DNA of 64,000 nucleotides from an uncultured Elusimicrobia bacterium (GTDB taxonomy: Bacteria > Elusimicrobiota > Endomicrobiia > Endomicrobiales > CAIRNS01): contig CAIRNS010000011.1 of the NCBI GenBank assembly GCA_903880015.1, positions 1 to 64,000 on the forward strand, in the 5' to 3' direction. A model generated the notes under the pieces. That model had not been told where the DNA came from. It saw only the letters and a list, made by a program, of their open reading frames with translations, and did not search any database. Below, in pieces: positions 36,601-44,847 of the stretch (its first letter is position 1; each line of letters starts with the position of its first letter). Both the position numbers and the translations under genes were made by a program.

Positions 36601-39600
36601 GATCCTACAGCAATAACCATTGAAGACCAAAAAATCGCGGAATCATTTTATGCTACTGCTAATATGACCGATCAAGAGCTCAACGATTTCGGGGTGGTGG
36701 AATATGACAATATGCAAGAACCGACTGCACAGGAACGAAAAAATATATTGATGGTCAATCTTGGACTGAACGCCGGGTTGGGCAGCAGCGTTAAGCGCGG
36801 CGAATACAAAAAAAATCTTATTAAACAATTCCTGAATCTCATCAGCCCTGGAATAGGAGCGAAAGGAACCGACCTCTATTTCCTTCTTCAGATAAACGGG
36901 AAGGAAGTACCCGTCAATATATCTGAGATAAAACTTTTACAGGCCGCCGTAAACGCTAAAATGTTCGGCAAACTGGCCGTTCGTGAAGTGGTAAATATCG
37001 AGTCAGCTCCCTCAATCCTTGGCTTGTATGACCAGATGAACATTTACGGCAGAAATGGCATTGATCATCCTTGGAAAAAATTAACATACCGGCAAATATT
37101 CGCCCAGGAAGGCATTCAATTGGACGAACCCCATCGCGTGGGATTTCTTCCCGGATTAAACCGTGAAATCCCTAAAAAGATGCCGACCGATGAAGAACAA
37201 AAAATCGAAAACTTACGCGCGGCGGGAGAAAGCAAAAAAAGTTTTCCTCCTCAAATTACCGCTTCAGGCAGTCATGGACAAGTGATTTTTTGGCTACTCA
37301 AAAACCTGCTTGACCCTGAATTTGAGGAAAAACAGGGATGGGCAGAAGAAGGGAAGAGTACCATTATCGCCATTACCAATTCTGACGGAGTAGGCAATCG
37401 CGTCGATGCAAAAATAGCTTCGCATGTCGCACGGACCAATACACCCATTGCCATGCTGGCGACTCCCAGGACTACTGATGATGTCAAGGGAGGTATTTTT
37501 GGTCTTTTAACAAAAGGTTCAACCCGTTTTCCCTGGGTACTTGAATTAGCGGTAGCCGCCAAAAATAAGGAAAAGGAAGTATTCTTAAGAAAGGGAGTGG
37601 AGAAAGACGGCGCTGCGCCGGGAGACGGTGGCAGATTCGGCAAACAGCTATTTAACACCAATTCCGTAGTTCTCAATCTTTCCGTCCTAGGGCCTTTTGT
37701 GCGGGAACTGAAAGATTATATGGGCCTGGATGAGTACCTGGAATTGATCACCCCGAGCCCTATCGTAAGCGACAAAATGCAGGGTGCGACACCGTATGTG
37801 CAGATTGAGGGTGCTATGGGCACATCGATTCTAAAAATCAATGCTTATTTGGAATCTAAAATAATATTGGGCGATCCAACGATCATGGCGTTGATGAAGA
37901 AATATTCCATCCCAACACAGAACTTCAAGTTTTTGCGGATTATTAACATACCTCGCAAATTTTTTGCTCCCGTAAAGTTTTCCTGGGACTTTATTTATCA
38001 AACTCTGACATCATTGATGAAAATCAATACGGAAACATGGATTCCTGACATGATGCGAGAAGACACATTCCCCAAAATAATGCCTGATGGAGATGACGGA
38101 ACCTCGAAATGGTATCTGGAAATGCACAATTGCCAGCAAGCATTCGGACAGGCTGATCTGAGCAAATGCACCAGCTTCGATGCTTCAGGTATTAGGGAAG
38201 AATGTGCCGTCACATGGTCGGATGCCGCCTTTGTAGGCACCTTTGCCATTTCGAGCAGATACAAAGGGTTGATTAATCTTAATGAAGCACTCAACGATTC
38301 ACTGCTTCCCGGAAGAACAAAAGGATTCCTCTATTTTGAGAACGCAGTAATTGACATAGATGAAAAGGGCATACTCACATTTTCTACCGATGTTGGCGGC
38401 AGCAAAAAACAATGGACATTACAATATCTCAGCAACGGAAAGTTCAGAGAGTTGGTCACCACGCAGAAAGATTCCGGAGCGATATCGTTTACCAGTACGG
38501 TTACGGGAGACAAGGCATTCATCTCGCACGCGAGAATTAAATCGCTCGGGACATATCTCATCAAATTCGGCACCGCCGGTTGGCGCCCTGAAACAAAGGA
38601 TTTCACTCTTGCCCGCGTTCAACTTTTTGCTGAGGCATTAGCAAGAACATATGAAACCGAGAACGGCGACGACCGCAGCAGGGCAATTCTTATTGGTTTT
38701 GATCCCCGCAAGAACAACAAGGAATTCGTCAGAGAAATGGCAAGTATTCTTACGGGACACGGCATCTCGGTAGACATCATCGCACAGGAACCCACCATCA
38801 CGCCGGCATTAGCTATTTTTGCCGCAGAAAAACGCTATGGCAAAGATTATCATTATGTGGTAAATTTTTCCGCCAGCCACAGCAGTAACCGATATAGCGG
38901 CATCAAACTGCTCCTGCCTAACGGCAGACCCGCACCGGATGCTACCACACAGACAATCCAAAAAATTGTGAATGAATTAGGGGATAATAAGAATAATGAG
39001 GCTATCCCGTCGCTTGTATACGATGATGCAAAAGCAATTGGTTTGCTGCACGAAGTCAGCGTAACGGAGGCGGTTAAAGAATATGTTGACCCCTTCATCA
39101 GAGCCAAGCGAGATTCCGGCGCTTGGGACAAAGTAACAGCATACCTTGCGGCTGACGACCGGGCCTTTATAACTTTCGACGCCATGCAGGGCGGCTCAGT
39201 AAGTTATTGGGAAGCAATAATGGATCGCCTGCTCATTGATGTAAACGATGCCCGCAAACAACTGAACCTGCCACCGCGCACGGCAGATTCACTCTTCAGG
39301 ACCGTTCATCGCGCCAACGCTGATCCGGCGTTTAGCGAAGTTGGCGGGGTGCCAAACCCTTATACGCGTAAAAACATAGCAACTATCCTCGGTCTGCTTA
39401 ACGAAAACTCTCGGCCTGATCATGAGCTTGCGATTATGGTCGATTGCGATGGAGATTCAGTTGCTGCCGCTGATAAAGAAGGGACGCTGAAAGCAAACGA
39501 GATCGGCGCAATCCTTCTCTATGAAGCGGTCAGAAAACAGTGGACTAACACGGTGAAACAAGACGAATGGCCCGATCTATTGATCACTCAGTCAATCGCA

Positions 39601-42570
39601 ACAAGTGGCATGGCACACGCATTAGCAACCTATTTCAACAACCAAAATGAAAAAAACCATATCAGCGCTCGGATAAAATTTACACCGGACACCGAAGTTG
39701 GATTTAAAAGTTTACCGCCGGCGATGGATGACCTTGCTGCAGCGGGAAAAAAAGCGGATCGTCCTTTTAAACGCGTCCTGGGCTTTGAATCAAGCGGGCA
39801 TGTCTGGGCTGATGGATGGACTGGCATGGATGACGGATTATTCGTAGGATTCGACCTCATCGCCGCCGTGGCAGGCTGGAATGAGGACAAAAACAGTTTA
39901 CCACCGTCATTTAAGGGATTATCGCAGATTCGCAAAGAGATTGATGCCCTCATCGGTTCCCGCTATGCTTTCGAAGAGCAGTCTGTCGAGGAATCAGCAG
40001 CCGCACGATCATCGGCATTGTTTAAGCTTAATGAAAATGAAATTACAAGAACCATAAATCAATTGCTTGAATTGAATAATTATCCTGCCAAGGTTCAAGA
40101 ATGCATACTGACTGACGGAGTAAAAATAATTCTCACCAACGGCGACTGGCTCCTTATACGAAAATCTGGCACTGAACCCCAGTTCCGCATCGCCACCCAA
40201 GCAATCATGCCCAACGATGCCCCCCCAGAATCATATCGCAATAGCACGCTTTTTGCCATCTGTAAAGAACTATTGGGCGCTACGGAAACAAACGACGGGG
40301 ATAGCGATGAAGCAGCGCTCAATGCAAGTACAAACCCGCTGCCGGCTGATAAAGAAGTACTGCAACCGGTCATTAAGGCTATCTCATCGCCCTTGGCAGC
40401 GGCTGTCCTTCTACTCAACAGTGCTATTGCCGAAAATATCGGCGGTGATCGACCAATTTTTGCGGCCGCCCCGGTAATCTCAAAAATGCTGTGGGGCGTT
40501 TTGATGAAGGACGCGACCCCTCTTTCCGGACTCAAACGACGCGCTGAAGTGACCGGCGGCGTGTTTATCGCCGCCAGAACGGCTTCTTCTCAGCAAGAAT
40601 GGACTGACCTCCTGAGACAAACAATAATAGCCGCCTCGAACCATGCTAATCGTCAGTCCATAGTTAATGACGGTTTATTTGTCGTTATCTCTCAAGAAAC
40701 AGGAGAGGCGAACTTTACAACGGGGAACGGAGAGAAAACTTCTTCAATCCTTGCCAGACAAATCACCTGCGGCAACGGCTATATCGTTGAATTCATATCT
40801 CCCTACTTTGAAGACGGTCGCGATACGATACCGCAGCAATTGCTTACATTCATCAGCGAAGATCCGCGGGTACGGGCGGTCTTTCCCGATTCGATTGGCA
40901 CCGAAAACCGTGACAGCGGGGCGCCGTATGCGGTCATCGAGAATAGCAATATGGATGAACGGTCCCTGGCGGCACAACCCGTACGCTTTGCCGCGATGGG
41001 ACAAGCAGTGCGCATCAACGCCCTGGAGCATGCGGACACTCCTGAACTTCTTGGCAGTATCCGTGATATTGAGACAGCGTTCATTAACCGCAACGCGCGA
41101 CAAGTGTCCGCACGCCCTTTCCTGACAGCGGGCGTCATAATCGACACTTTCGAAGATCTACATCGGTTAAATTCTGCTCAGCGGCTTGAGGAACTCAGAG
41201 ATTCAGCACCGGGACACAGCAATGACGGCACCAGTTATTTAGCCGTATCCCTGAAGCTCAGCCCCGCGATACTGGCGGAAGCGCTTAAACCCAACAGCAA
41301 GACACACCGGGAGTTGGCGGAGATAGTCACTAAAATGCATGCGGCGAAATTGAGCGCAACGATAAGTATTGCCATCGAAAACCTCGATACTCCGGAGGGG
41401 TTTGCCCAGTTCCATGCGGCCGCCGGCATACTGCTCGCAGAAAATCAGATTGACGCCAACAGCATCACCCTGCGCCAGGAAGCCATGAACCGGGAGCAGG
41501 TCAATAAACTTGTTCCTGCTGATTTGAACACCGTTGTCCATGGCGTTAAAATCAATGCTCTGCTTGCGGTTCGTTTTGAACAATCTGATTTTTATATCGT
41601 CCGCCCTGCGTTCGCTGAAGAAGGCATCGGGTATGACATGACCTATGTGTTAGGCAGTAATTTGGTGTCAAGCGTTCCCGCACGCGCAAGCTTAGAATTA
41701 ACGCGGGAGACCGCGCAAGAAACAATTGTTGTTGACCCGCAAATCGCTGCAAAAGAACTTGATGCATTGCGCGCGAAAACAAGCGCAGTTTGTCTCGGAG
41801 ACGATATGCGTGCTGCTGTCCGCGATGATGCATCGCTGGAAGACGGAATACGCGCATTCATACTGTCGCTCTTTAGAGCAAAGAAAACAGATCCGCAGTA
41901 TCAGTTTAACGAAGGGTTTGATGAAGGATTTGGCGCCCGTGCTGCAGCTGCGGATACTGAAATCAACCGACTCCTGACATTCTCATGGTTCCCCAATGCT
42001 GACCTTGATCGGAACGTAGCAGCGTTGCGCTTGGCAGAACAATGCATCGCCCAGCTGACGCTGCCAATAACCTCGAAAAAACCCGGAGACCCGCTGCGTG
42101 ACAGCCGGCTCCTCGGCACACTATATGCAAAGCTGGGAACATTGCTCATAAAAGACACTCCCGCCGGTATGCCGATTGATAATGTCCGGCTGCAAGCGCG
42201 CGCGCAAGCGGCGCGCTACATTAGTAAACTGCAATCACCCGGAACTGTAGCAGGGAGTTCGGCGGCGGGCACCTTTGACAGAGATACACGGCAACTAAAC
42301 AGGTTGGGTGAACAGGCAGAATCAGTACTCAAAGAAGCTACCAACGGGTCGTCTAAAGCATCAATCATACAACCCCGGGCGCAGGAGCTCATCAACCGAC
42401 TGGGCGCATATATGGATATGCAGGATGTGGATAATCCCTCATACAGCATAGCAGCTCAATGGATTATACAATTACTGCCCTATGGCAAGTTTGAGTTCAA
42501 AACAACCATCAGGAAATTTACTCAAGAATCACTGCCCGAAGCAATGCGCGCGGTACTGGAAGCTGCCTAA
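33679..42570 (+). CDS. Giant ORF 2: TraB/TIKI-like + HExxH + UDP-sugar pyrophosphorylase + phosphohexomutase fusion
   Basis: An uninterrupted 2963-residue protein. Residues 1-55 are basic then hydrophobic (signal or anchor). Residues 95-510 hold QDLHCH (His101/His103) and VVTGGFHTDG (His504), like TraB/GumN/TIKI folds. Membrane segments follow at about 693-735, then HELTH (839-843). Residues about 1020-1450 match the UDPGP family: NLGLNAGLGSS (1026), GSHGQV, TNSDGVGN (1234), DDVKGG (1267), FNTNS (1325), QIEGAMGTS (1375) and FFAPVK. Residues about 1628-2190 match the phosphohexomutase family: FGTAGWR, SASHSS with the phosphoserine position Ser1733, DCDGDS (1922-1927) and RKSGTEP (2161). The last 750 residues are unassigned. 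Together the two enzymes would turn hexose 6-phosphate into a UDP-sugar. GGAGG precedes the ATG. Activity and cell location are inference. Confidence 0.85.
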   Translation: MTIKLMNNRSRKFILRAAQTSIARIFFSHFTRITAVVTCVCFLYSAVLSQTIHAIVTPAEETHSSLNAYSGEFSVPYALGRITDAQYMRSDRVVINIQDLHCHAEVQRNIGKILGLIDRQYGLSKVYVEGGVGPVDTSWVQALDNRKYREKVVETLMDGGVLTGSEYYSILSGKFNLLQGLEDKTLYTQNLARLGTIINQRAEMQSRLPEFAKSITTIQDHYYTSRNQQLNRIIARHDAGALSAEKYLRLLLQLAKRADADLNEYPNTVSFVRLFELQKGLKSKKINKQLVHFLGTLKEKLPYATYRRLMDNSSGNARAEELYAALKRASNEHALDLTSEYKELHRFFTFADENQNINPVALVREEKKLISDLHDRFSASAAEREVAYIADFFEYVERYVNNKLSAEDHRYYVSHQAKFRQLWAKYTTTNTLPALEPYYAVLDKFYAVNIERNNSFLKNIFSNDLPAPAAGGVLRVPRVDQLATVTESLKSAKEIIVVVTGGFHTDGLTHLLKDRGISYLVITPSITKDAKIAEATYSELAKQQAAVFGAQAFALMLESTFLKSKKSTADINASDFAEARAWAEKQRIPAAQIEQFINNFITRKKANEVFAETYVRQWWKTEKNQGKDSAALLAELNKSLEGTEAKAALSDDESSLTLTSGDAPVTIRLTDATGQYVSSDGSRIAAKRELREVAIVAAVATLFFIISAIVPNVSGIRTAITALTLGVALWKAINGLTMQYQASVIEQAVQKAQGYPAIKARTDMIAPGMTVANYFEDIKTRYKLPQNILLTILSDQPDKPAMAYHQQEKALNRIGINPRVFYEIERIDKNVARSIIVMHELTHLREEAVFTKMSGKITTALQRLTASGGGELIAYRRQMRHAYLLYPGMVRSIFKRMTFTLNPGKGTPVAPQGPPAQKKPFFSFPGVTVTNLDDVKKIVRETMIEQGKDRNENTSDFDSEVTYYSVLLWTVNNGDPTAITIEDQKIAESFYATANMTDQELNDFGVVEYDNMQEPTAQERKNILMVNLGLNAGLGSSVKRGEYKKNLIKQFLNLISPGIGAKGTDLYFLLQINGKEVPVNISEIKLLQAAVNAKMFGKLAVREVVNIESAPSILGLYDQMNIYGRNGIDHPWKKLTYRQIFAQEGIQLDEPHRVGFLPGLNREIPKKMPTDEEQKIENLRAAGESKKSFPPQITASGSHGQVIFWLLKNLLDPEFEEKQGWAEEGKSTIIAITNSDGVGNRVDAKIASHVARTNTPIAMLATPRTTDDVKGGIFGLLTKGSTRFPWVLELAVAAKNKEKEVFLRKGVEKDGAAPGDGGRFGKQLFNTNSVVLNLSVLGPFVRELKDYMGLDEYLELITPSPIVSDKMQGATPYVQIEGAMGTSILKINAYLESKIILGDPTIMALMKKYSIPTQNFKFLRIINIPRKFFAPVKFSWDFIYQTLTSLMKINTETWIPDMMREDTFPKIMPDGDDGTSKWYLEMHNCQQAFGQADLSKCTSFDASGIREECAVTWSDAAFVGTFAISSRYKGLINLNEALNDSLLPGRTKGFLYFENAVIDIDEKGILTFSTDVGGSKKQWTLQYLSNGKFRELVTTQKDSGAISFTSTVTGDKAFISHARIKSLGTYLIKFGTAGWRPETKDFTLARVQLFAEALARTYETENGDDRSRAILIGFDPRKNNKEFVREMASILTGHGISVDIIAQEPTITPALAIFAAEKRYGKDYHYVVNFSASHSSNRYSGIKLLLPNGRPAPDATTQTIQKIVNELGDNKNNEAIPSLVYDDAKAIGLLHEVSVTEAVKEYVDPFIRAKRDSGAWDKVTAYLAADDRAFITFDAMQGGSVSYWEAIMDRLLIDVNDARKQLNLPPRTADSLFRTVHRANADPAFSEVGGVPNPYTRKNIATILGLLNENSRPDHELAIMVDCDGDSVAAADKEGTLKANEIGAILLYEAVRKQWTNTVKQDEWPDLLITQSIATSGMAHALATYFNNQNEKNHISARIKFTPDTEVGFKSLPPAMDDLAAAGKKADRPFKRVLGFESSGHVWADGWTGMDDGLFVGFDLIAAVAGWNEDKNSLPPSFKGLSQIRKEIDALIGSRYAFEEQSVEESAAARSSALFKLNENEITRTINQLLELNNYPAKVQECILTDGVKIILTNGDWLLIRKSGTEPQFRIATQAIMPNDAPPESYRNSTLFAICKELLGATETNDGDSDEAALNASTNPLPADKEVLQPVIKAISSPLAAAVLLLNSAIAENIGGDRPIFAAAPVISKMLWGVLMKDATPLSGLKRRAEVTGGVFIAARTASSQQEWTDLLRQTIIAASNHANRQSIVNDGLFVVISQETGEANFTTGNGEKTSSILARQITCGNGYIVEFISPYFEDGRDTIPQQLLTFISEDPRVRAVFPDSIGTENRDSGAPYAVIENSNMDERSLAAQPVRFAAMGQAVRINALEHADTPELLGSIRDIETAFINRNARQVSARPFLTAGVIIDTFEDLHRLNSAQRLEELRDSAPGHSNDGTSYLAVSLKLSPAILAEALKPNSKTHRELAEIVTKMHAAKLSATISIAIENLDTPEGFAQFHAAAGILLAENQIDANSITLRQEAMNREQVNKLVPADLNTVVHGVKINALLAVRFEQSDFYIVRPAFAEEGIGYDMTYVLGSNLVSSVPARASLELTRETAQETIVVDPQIAAKELDALRAKTSAVCLGDDMRAAVRDDASLEDGIRAFILSLFRAKKTDPQYQFNEGFDEGFGARAAAADTEINRLLTFSWFPNADLDRNVAALRLAEQCIAQLTLPITSKKPGDPLRDSRLLGTLYAKLGTLLIKDTPAGMPIDNVRLQARAQAARYISKLQSPGTVAGSSAAGTFDRDTRQLNRLGEQAESVLKEATNGSSKASIIQPRAQELINRLGAYMDMQDVDNPSYSIAAQWIIQLLPYGKFEFKTTIRKFTQESLPEAMRAVLEAA

Positions 42571-42709
42571 AAAACGACATCGCTCACATGCCGCGGAGAT
42601 AATCGCTTCGCAACACACTTTACTGCGTTGTTTTTGACCTTTTCGTCCCCCTATATCTGTTTGCAGCCCTGATAAAGCAGTGGGGATTACAGGCGAACGA
42701 TGACAATTA

Positions 42710-43042
42710 TTAATCAGATTTTATCATTATCAGCATCATCTTAAATTTTTCGATTGCCTGCAGTGCATGGGGCTTATTGGCGGGCAAAATGATGTAATCG
42801 CCTTTGGTAACCGCATGGCGCACCCCGGCGATAAATATTTCTGCTTTTCCGTCAACAATATATACCAGCGCATCGAACGGGGCAGTATGCTCGCTGAGCC
42901 CCTGATCGCGGTCAAAAGCAAATATCGTTGCCGTGCCGGTACTTTTTCGTATAATTTCCTGGCTCACTATGGCGTTTTCCTGATAGCTGACGGCTTCTTC
43001 AAGACACACTACAACCCCTACCTTGCTTTTACCCTGTTTCAT
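42710..43042 (-). CDS. Small cupin-domain protein
   Basis: A 110-residue single-domain cupin. The two cupin motifs are visible: LSEHTAPFDALVYIVDGKAEI (first, near 50-70) and DYIILPANKPHAL (second, near 84-96), with the histidines that bind metal. Function is unknown; small cupins often bind ligands or act on sugars and aromatic compounds. It is convergent with giant ORF 2 and divergent from the tetR-like gene, with its own promoter. GGGGGGATT precedes the ATG. Confidence 0.85.
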   Translation of the reverse strand: MKQGKSKVGVVVCLEEAVSYQENAIVSQEIIRKSTGTATIFAFDRDQGLSEHTAPFDALVYIVDGKAEIFIAGVRHAVTKGDYIILPANKPHALQAIEKFKMMLIMIKSD

Positions 43043-43094
43043 CACAATCCCCCCATGATTCTCGTAATTGACGGTGGTGACTTCTCACAAAGCC

Positions 43095-43123
43095 ATACTA
43101 CCATATCGCATAGTTGTTGTCGA
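43095..43123 (-). promoter_or_regulatory. Promoter of the cupin gene
   Basis: The minus strand reads TCGACA (43123-43118), a 17-nt spacer and TAGTAT (43100-43095), with a leader of about 45 nt to the cupin ATG. Confidence 0.5.
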
Positions 43124-43148
43124 TGGGACTCTTGCCTGTCACCCCCCG

Positions 43149-43177
43149 TTGACTATTTGCGACTAAAAGAATATACT
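43149..43177 (+). promoter_or_regulatory. Promoter of the tetR-emrAB-tolC cluster
   Basis: TTGACT (43149-43154), 17-nt spacer and TATACT (43172-43177). The predicted start near 43184 lies inside the palindromic operator, so a bound repressor would block it. Confidence 0.75.
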
Positions 43178-43200
43178 AATGACTGACCAGTCAGTCATTA
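43177..43200. promoter_or_regulatory. TetR-type operator palindrome
   Basis: A 24-bp palindrome with 11-bp perfect arms: TAATGACTGAC facing GTCAGTCATTA around a 2-bp centre. The core TGACTGACCAGTCAGTCA resembles known binding sites of TetR/AcrR repressors. It begins on the last base of the -10 box and covers the transcription start of the TetR gene that follows, so autoregulation of the cluster is likely. Confidence 0.8.
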
Positions 43201-43254
43201 TAACTGTACGGCCGGCGTAGCATGCGGAAACCAGAGCCAAAAAGGAGACATTTT

Positions 43255-43860
43255 ATGCCATCAGTTCTCAGTAAAAAAGAAACAATGCGCAAGCATATCA
43301 TTGTCGCCGCAATCCGAGTTCTTAACGATAAAGAATACCATGAATGTCTTATCGATATAATTGCAAAAAAAGCCGGTATAGGCAAGGGGACAGTATACTT
43401 GTACTTTAAAAGCAAACAGGAACTGTATTATTCCATACTTTTTGAACTGGTACATGAAGCAAGAAGAATCGCCGGCGCAGCAATAAAAGGCAGTAGCACG
43501 CCCCCCGAACAATTGCGCATGCTTCTTGAACAACTAAACGGCTTCATTGATTCACACGGCAACGCTTTTATAATAGCCAGAGCGGAAGCAGGAAATTTCA
43601 AAGGAAAAATGCTGGTGTTATCCACACAATTGTACGGTGGGCTATTGGAACAGATAGGGAAAATATTTGAAGACGGCGTCACTAAGAAAATATTTAATAC
43701 ATATCCGCCGACATTTATGGGCGCGCTGATTATGTCTTCATTGTTGACAGCAGCAAAATATAGACAGATGAACAGACCGGGGGCGCGCGCGGTTACCCCC
43801 GCACTCCTGGCGGAAATATACATGAACGGCATTTGCACAAAAAACAAGAGGAGCCAATGA
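43255..43860 (+). CDS. TetR-family transcriptional regulator
   Basis: A 201-residue repressor-type protein. The N-terminal helix-turn-helix is standard: RKHIIVAAIRVLNDKEYHE then IDIIAKKAGIGKGTVYLYFKSKQELYY (residues about 12-60). The C-terminal ligand domain is hydrophobic and not assigned. AAGGAGA at 8 nt supports ATG 43255; an in-frame start 33 nt upstream is less suited. It is the first gene of an efflux cluster whose promoter carries the palindromic operator, so it probably represses the cluster until an inducer binds. The stop overlaps the next start as ATGA. Confidence 0.9.
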   Translation: MPSVLSKKETMRKHIIVAAIRVLNDKEYHECLIDIIAKKAGIGKGTVYLYFKSKQELYYSILFELVHEARRIAGAAIKGSSTPPEQLRMLLEQLNGFIDSHGNAFIIARAEAGNFKGKMLVLSTQLYGGLLEQIGKIFEDGVTKKIFNTYPPTFMGALIMSSLLTAAKYRQMNRPGARAVTPALLAEIYMNGICTKNKRSQ

Positions 43861-44846
43861 TGACAACACCTAAGAACCCCATGGTAAAAAAATCTGATAC
43901 TGACGGTACTATCGACGAACCTATAACGGATGTCACCCTGTACACCAGGAAAAGAGTAATGATTCCCCTTATCTCTGCCGGCGCGGTGGTAGTGATTGCA
44001 TGTGTGTACTGGTATTTCAGTATTGCCGGCACGGTGTATACCGATGATGCGTATGTTGACGGAAACAGGGCAATCATCAGCTCGAAATACGCGGGCAGGA
44101 TTGCCGAACTCTCGGTTGAAGAGGGAGACAGCGTACAGGCAGGAAAGATTCTGGTCAAGTTGGATGATTCCGACCTGCGCGCGCAGGAAAAACAGTCGCA
44201 AGCGGCGCTTGACTACGCGCGCCACACCCTTGAACTGGCTCAGGTCAACGGCACGAAAAATGAAGAAGATTATGCGCGGGCAGAATCCCAGTTTACCAGC
44301 GGGGTTATTACCAAAGAACAGTTTGACCACGCAAAGAAATCGTTGGAAGCTGCTCGGGCGCAGAATGCCATTGCCCAGGCGCAGGTTGCTTCCGCATCAG
44401 CGCAGCTGGGAGTTGTCCAAACCCAGCTCAAAAACATCATCATAGAATCCCCCATGAACGGAGTTGTTGCCAAGAAGTGGGCTATGCCCGGAGATGTGGT
44501 GCAGGTCGCTCAGCCAATATTGACGGTATATGACCTGGATCATCTGTGGGTTACCGCAAATCTTGAAGAAACAAAGTTCGGCCGCATTCGCTTAAACCAG
44601 ACGGTGTATGTGTATCTCGACACTTATCGTAGCCACGCATTTATCGGAAAAGTAATTCAGCTCGGCGCCAACACCGCCTCGCAATTCTCGCTGATTCCCC
44701 CCAACAACGCTTCGGGAAACTTTACCAAAGTCACTCAACGGATCCCGGTTAAAATATCCATCGCGTTAAAGGACGATTCTGGACGGAACGGACCCGTCAG
44801 GATCCTTCCCGGCATGTCGGCGGAAGTACGGCTTAAAATAAAATAA
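43857..44846 (+). CDS. EmrA/HlyD-type membrane fusion protein
   Basis: A 329-residue periplasmic adaptor. After a short cytoplasmic part, one membrane helix spans about residues 35-57. Then VYTDDAYVDGNRAIISSKYAGRI (in the family this reads TDDAYV...) starts the barrel-sandwich lipoyl domain, followed by a coiled-coil hairpin (residues about 105-190) and the second lipoyl half, IIESPMNGVVAKKWAMPGDVV. This is the EmrA pattern. The start ATG overlaps the tetR stop, with AGAGGAG upstream. It links the inner-membrane EmrB-like pump downstream to the TolC-like channel. Confidence 0.9.
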   Translation: MMTTPKNPMVKKSDTDGTIDEPITDVTLYTRKRVMIPLISAGAVVVIACVYWYFSIAGTVYTDDAYVDGNRAIISSKYAGRIAELSVEEGDSVQAGKILVKLDDSDLRAQEKQSQAALDYARHTLELAQVNGTKNEEDYARAESQFTSGVITKEQFDHAKKSLEAARAQNAIAQAQVASASAQLGVVQTQLKNIIIESPMNGVVAKKWAMPGDVVQVAQPILTVYDLDHLWVTANLEETKFGRIRLNQTVYVYLDTYRSHAFIGKVIQLGANTASQFSLIPPNNASGNFTKVTQRIPVKISIALKDDSGRNGPVRILPGMSAEVRLKIK

Positions 44847-44847
44847 T

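Noticed and set aside
42600-42660. Terminator after giant ORF 2
   Set aside because: A GCAAC/GTTGT stem of 4-5 bp before a T5 run is too weak to call.
43428-44330. Minus-strand frame of 300 codons opposite tetR and emrA
   Set aside because: It is antisense to two well supported genes and shows no family features.
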